A stretch of 6,606 bases of DNA, taken from NCBI GenBank assembly GCA_030617125.1, contig JAUWWA010000102.1, positions 1 to 6,606 on the forward strand, in the 5' to 3' direction. The notes below the pieces were generated by a model. It worked only from the letters and a program-made list of their open reading frames with translations. It searched no databases and was not told the origin of the DNA. This DNA is from Pirellulales bacterium (GTDB taxonomy: Bacteria; Planctomycetota; Planctomycetia; Pirellulales; Thermoguttaceae). Made by a program: the position numbers and the translations under genes. Shown in pieces: positions 4,222-6,606 of this stretch. Each line of letters starts with the position of its first letter. Within the stretch, counting starts at the first letter, position 1.

Positions 4222-6606
4222 TGACTCACTCGGACAAAAACGGCTGTTTCGATCCGCTCTCGGTTCCTTCCCATGACCGTACTTCAAGTGGGCGACAACC
4301 AGCGCGGCACGGCGAACCTGGGGAGCGGCCGGCCTGACCGTCATGCCGGGGATCTCCTGCCTCACGACGGCGACCAACCGCATTTCGCCCGGCTCAAGGT
4401 CGTCCTTTTCGCCAACCAGCTTCGTCAGCGGTCCAAGGTCCAGGTGGGCGATCCGCTCGGAATCCGCTTCTCCGAGGTCGAGGACCGATGTGGTTGCTCC
4501 AGGCTCCAGGGTTCCGAGCCGCGCGGTTTTGACTCTCCCCGATTCGTTCTTGGAGACGAGCATCACGTTTCGCAAGGTGAGTTGAGTCTGATTGACCACT
4601 CGGGGCGGGCCGTTGGGATTCTCGACCAGCGAGACACTGCCGCCGAGGTCGACCATCTGTTCACCGTGGATCTCGCCAATGCTGTTCGAGATGACGGTAA
4701 TACCCTCCAGCCGGGCGTCCTGGCCGTGGCGGTAGACGACCGTTCGACGACGCTGGCCGGGCACCATTGCGAAGTCCCTGGGACTGTTTACCATGGAAAA
4801 TGGCAGCGCCACCGCGCCGGCATCGTCGAAAAGGAACTTGTAGCTGGTCGTTAGCGACGTGTACAGTGCCGCGTATCGTGCAACATGAGCACGGGGGTAG
4901 TCACGCTGTAGTTCGACCACGGCGATTTCGGTTTGTGCCCGGGCAAACCCGATGTCGAGCTGCGCCAGACGGATTACCACGATGGTGCAGGCAACGGCAA
5001 TCACCGGCGCCGCGGCCCAGGCCCATTCCACCCGGCCGAGCAATCGAAATAAGAACCAATTGGCCGGCACCAGAACCAGCAGATATCCGGCCACCACATA
5101 GACGATGAATCCCCTTTCGGGGATTTCAATTTGTGCGGCGTCGTGCAAGGCATCGCGTGCCCCTTTGGCGACGTCGCTGAAATCGTTCCAGGCGGCCACC
5201 CCAGGCGCGGCCGGCGGTGATCCAAGTGATGATTCGTCCGACGATAGCGTGTCGGCGCCGTAGGTTGCGAAGGTGATGCCCGTATCCCGCGCAAGGTATC
5301 GCAAATTGCAGATGCGCGCCGCGTCGAGCCTCCCGCGGCCGTCGGCCCAGCGGACTTCCAGGTCGCCCAGCTTGTTGTCACCGCTGCCGATGAACTTGCG
5401 CGGCGGGCGGCGAAGCAGAAAGGCGTTGAACATCTCGTCAAAACCTCGCCAGGAGGTCAACTCGCCGCCGCTGAGGCGAAACGCCGAAACCACGACGCGA
5501 CCTCGACCCACCCGGCGTTCGGCCAGCAGGTCGCCGCTGCCGGGGATGAACCGGCCTTGCGGGTGCAGGCGAAGCTGCACGCCCGTCCACGACCGGGCCA
5601 ATCGTGGCGACGGCGGGGACTCACTCTTACTCTCTTTCCCCTGCTCCGACCACTCGCTCAACGCACGAAAATCGGCCGATAGGATTTTCCGTTTGCTGTC
5701 CGTGACCGTGGCCGGCATGTACGGCGCGAGGAAACTGCCGGCGAGCGCATCGAGCGAGTCGGGGCCGCTGACGATCAACTGTCCGCCCCAGTGCAACCAG
5801 TCGAGCAACGCCTTTTGCTGGACACCGGTCAGGGCCCCCGGCTCGGCATCGTCCCACAACACGCACGCCGTGCTGGTCCACAACAGCGCGTGCGAGGGCA
5901 AGGCTACGCGCCGATCGGCCCGTATCAACGAGACGCGATAGTACGGTTCCACGGGGTCGTCGTGGAGCGTATCGACCGGCGGCTTGACCGAATCGAGCAA
6001 CTTCAAGTACGTGTAGCGCTGCGGCCATCGCGCCAGCACGACGAGATGGTACTGGTACGAGGGCATCCTCGGCATCGGATTCTGAAAAGACCAGGCCGTC
6101 CGGCCCCCTCTGCGGTACTTCAGCCGGCCGGAGCCGCTGACGAGCGACTCGGTGCGCGGCACGAACATGACCGACTCGAAGACCTTCGGCTGCCCCTTCG
6201 GCAACGCGACCTGCCGTGAGGTGGTCAGCCGAAACGGCATGGCCGGCAGCGGGACCGGCTTCCCCTTGCGGTCGAGCTGCGAAATCTCCAGGTCGCCCAG
6301 GAAGTCGAAATTGTTGGCTTTCGCCGCCAGGGTGGTGGCGGTCCAATGACCGGGCTTGCACCAACTGACCGCCGGGCGGTCGCTGTCGGGGCGGGTCGCC
6401 AGCCGACTGACCTCGAAGTTCGGCTTGGGCTTTTCCTTCTCCTTGCGAGCGCGGCGCTCGGCTTCCCGCTTCTTGCGTTCCTCTTCCTCTTCTTTGCGCT
6501 GCGCGGGCGTCTTGCGGCACCCACCACAGCCGGGCAAGGACACCGCCACCACCGCCAGCCCCAGAGCGAGGCAAATCGCCACTGGCAGCAGCGACTTGCC
6601 GCCTGC
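4198..6606 (-). CDS. Large membrane-anchored envelope protein, probable auxiliary subunit of the ABC exporter (5' end outside the window)
   Basis: The frame is open to the right edge, so the start is probably beyond it. A GTG at 6582 could serve, but a lysine upstream of it fits the n-region of a longer signal peptide. Numbered from that GTG, 794 residues are visible. A hydrophobic stretch (1-16) leads to LPGC (C19), a plausible lipobox. A highly charged linker rich in E, K and R follows (28-54). Residues about 234-290 look like a glutamine-amidotransferase-like fold (ACVLWDD, then QQKALLDWLHWGGQLIVSG), continued by GRGRVVVSAFRLSG (359-372). No catalytic Cys-His-Glu triad is evident, so it is probably not an enzyme. 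Two membrane segments (about 491-514 and 521-541) precede a C-terminal domain of some 250 residues, probably extracytoplasmic. Such proteins often accompany ABC-2 exporters, comparable with GldG-type auxiliary components. The gene lies 36 nt upstream of the ATPase on the same strand. Its final residues TPLSTDY come from a heptamer array, so the C-terminus is probably not ancestral. The substrate is unknown. Confidence 0.85.
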   Translation of the reverse strand, partial: AGGKSLLPVAICLALGLAVVAVSLPGCGGCRKTPAQRKEEEEERKKREAERRARKEKEKPKPNFEVSRLATRPDSDRPAVSWCKPGHWTATTLAAKANNFDFLGDLEISQLDRKGKPVPLPAMPFRLTTSRQVALPKGQPKVFESVMFVPRTESLVSGSGRLKYRRGGRTAWSFQNPMPRMPSYQYHLVVLARWPQRYTYLKLLDSVKPPVDTLHDDPVEPYYRVSLIRADRRVALPSHALLWTSTACVLWDDAEPGALTGVQQKALLDWLHWGGQLIVSGPDSLDALAGSFLAPYMPATVTDSKRKILSADFRALSEWSEQGKESKSESPPSPRLARSWTGVQLRLHPQGRFIPGSGDLLAERRVGRGRVVVSAFRLSGGELTSWRGFDEMFNAFLLRRPPRKFIGSGDNKLGDLEVRWADGRGRLDAARICNLRYLARDTGITFATYGADTLSSDESSLGSPPAAPGVAAWNDFSDVAKGARDALHDAAQIEIPERGFIVYVVAGYLLVLVPANWFLFRLLGRVEWAWAAAPVIAVACTIVVIRLAQLDIGFARAQTEIAVVELQRDYPRAHVARYAALYTSLTTSYKFLFDDAGAVALPFSMVNSPRDFAMVPGQRRRTVVYRHGQDARLEGITVISNSIGEIHGEQMVDLGGSVSLVENPNGPPRVVNQTQLTLRNVMLVSKNESGRVKTARLGTLEPGATTSVLDLGEADSERIAHLDLGPLTKLVGEKDDLEPGEMRLVAVVRQEIPGMTVRPAAPQVRRAALVVAHLKYGHGKEPRADRNSRFCPSESTPLSTDY

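Noticed and set aside
3592..4224. Plus-strand frame ending in a VVSGQCSVVS-like tail
   Set aside because: It is antisense to the ATPase, and the tail is only the translated heptamer array.
5627..6574. Minus-strand frame of 315 codons inside the large envelope protein gene
   Set aside because: It is a frame-shifted, arginine-rich shadow; the overlapping frame has the signal peptide, membrane helices and domain pattern.

Overview
The window suggests a GC-rich, Gram-negative-type bacterium, most likely a planctomycete of the Pirellulales kind. That assignment is inference. It rests on the gene content (an ABC exporter with a large membrane-anchored auxiliary protein, and a DUF4190 protein), on intergenic heptanucleotide arrays of a kind I associate with that group, and on the mix of genes with and without Shine-Dalgarno sites. 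No rRNA, tRNA, phage or transposase gene is visible to test it.

All six genes are on the minus strand, so transcription runs from right to left. In that order they are: a large envelope protein cut by the right edge (6606-4198), an ABC ATPase (4161-3235), a small AbiEii-like nucleotidyltransferase (3151-2624), a small zinc-motif/DUF4190 membrane protein (2552-2148), an internally duplicated ABC-2 permease (2065-434), and the first 100 codons of aspartate carbamoyltransferase pyrB (300-1, cut by the left edge). The 133-bp gap before pyrB holds a good promoter candidate and a hairpin that overlaps the pyrB ribosome binding site, so pyrB is probably a separate unit.

The ATPase, the permease and the large protein look like one export machine: ATPase, membrane channel, and an extracytoplasmic auxiliary subunit with a glutamine-amidotransferase-like segment, comparable in layout to GldA/GldF/GldG-type systems. 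The substrate is unknown. Two small genes of visibly lower GC separate the ATPase from its permease and look like a later insertion.

The most unusual signal is non-coding. Three short arrays with a 7-bp period each lie directly against a start codon (ATPase, DUF4190 gene, permease), where a Shine-Dalgarno site would normally be. Two use the same heptamer in opposite orientation and flank the DUF4190 gene; the third uses a different heptamer and also encodes the last seven residues and the stop codon of the large protein. I see no clearly new defence or metabolic system here. The arrays and the inserted gene pair are what deserve a second look.
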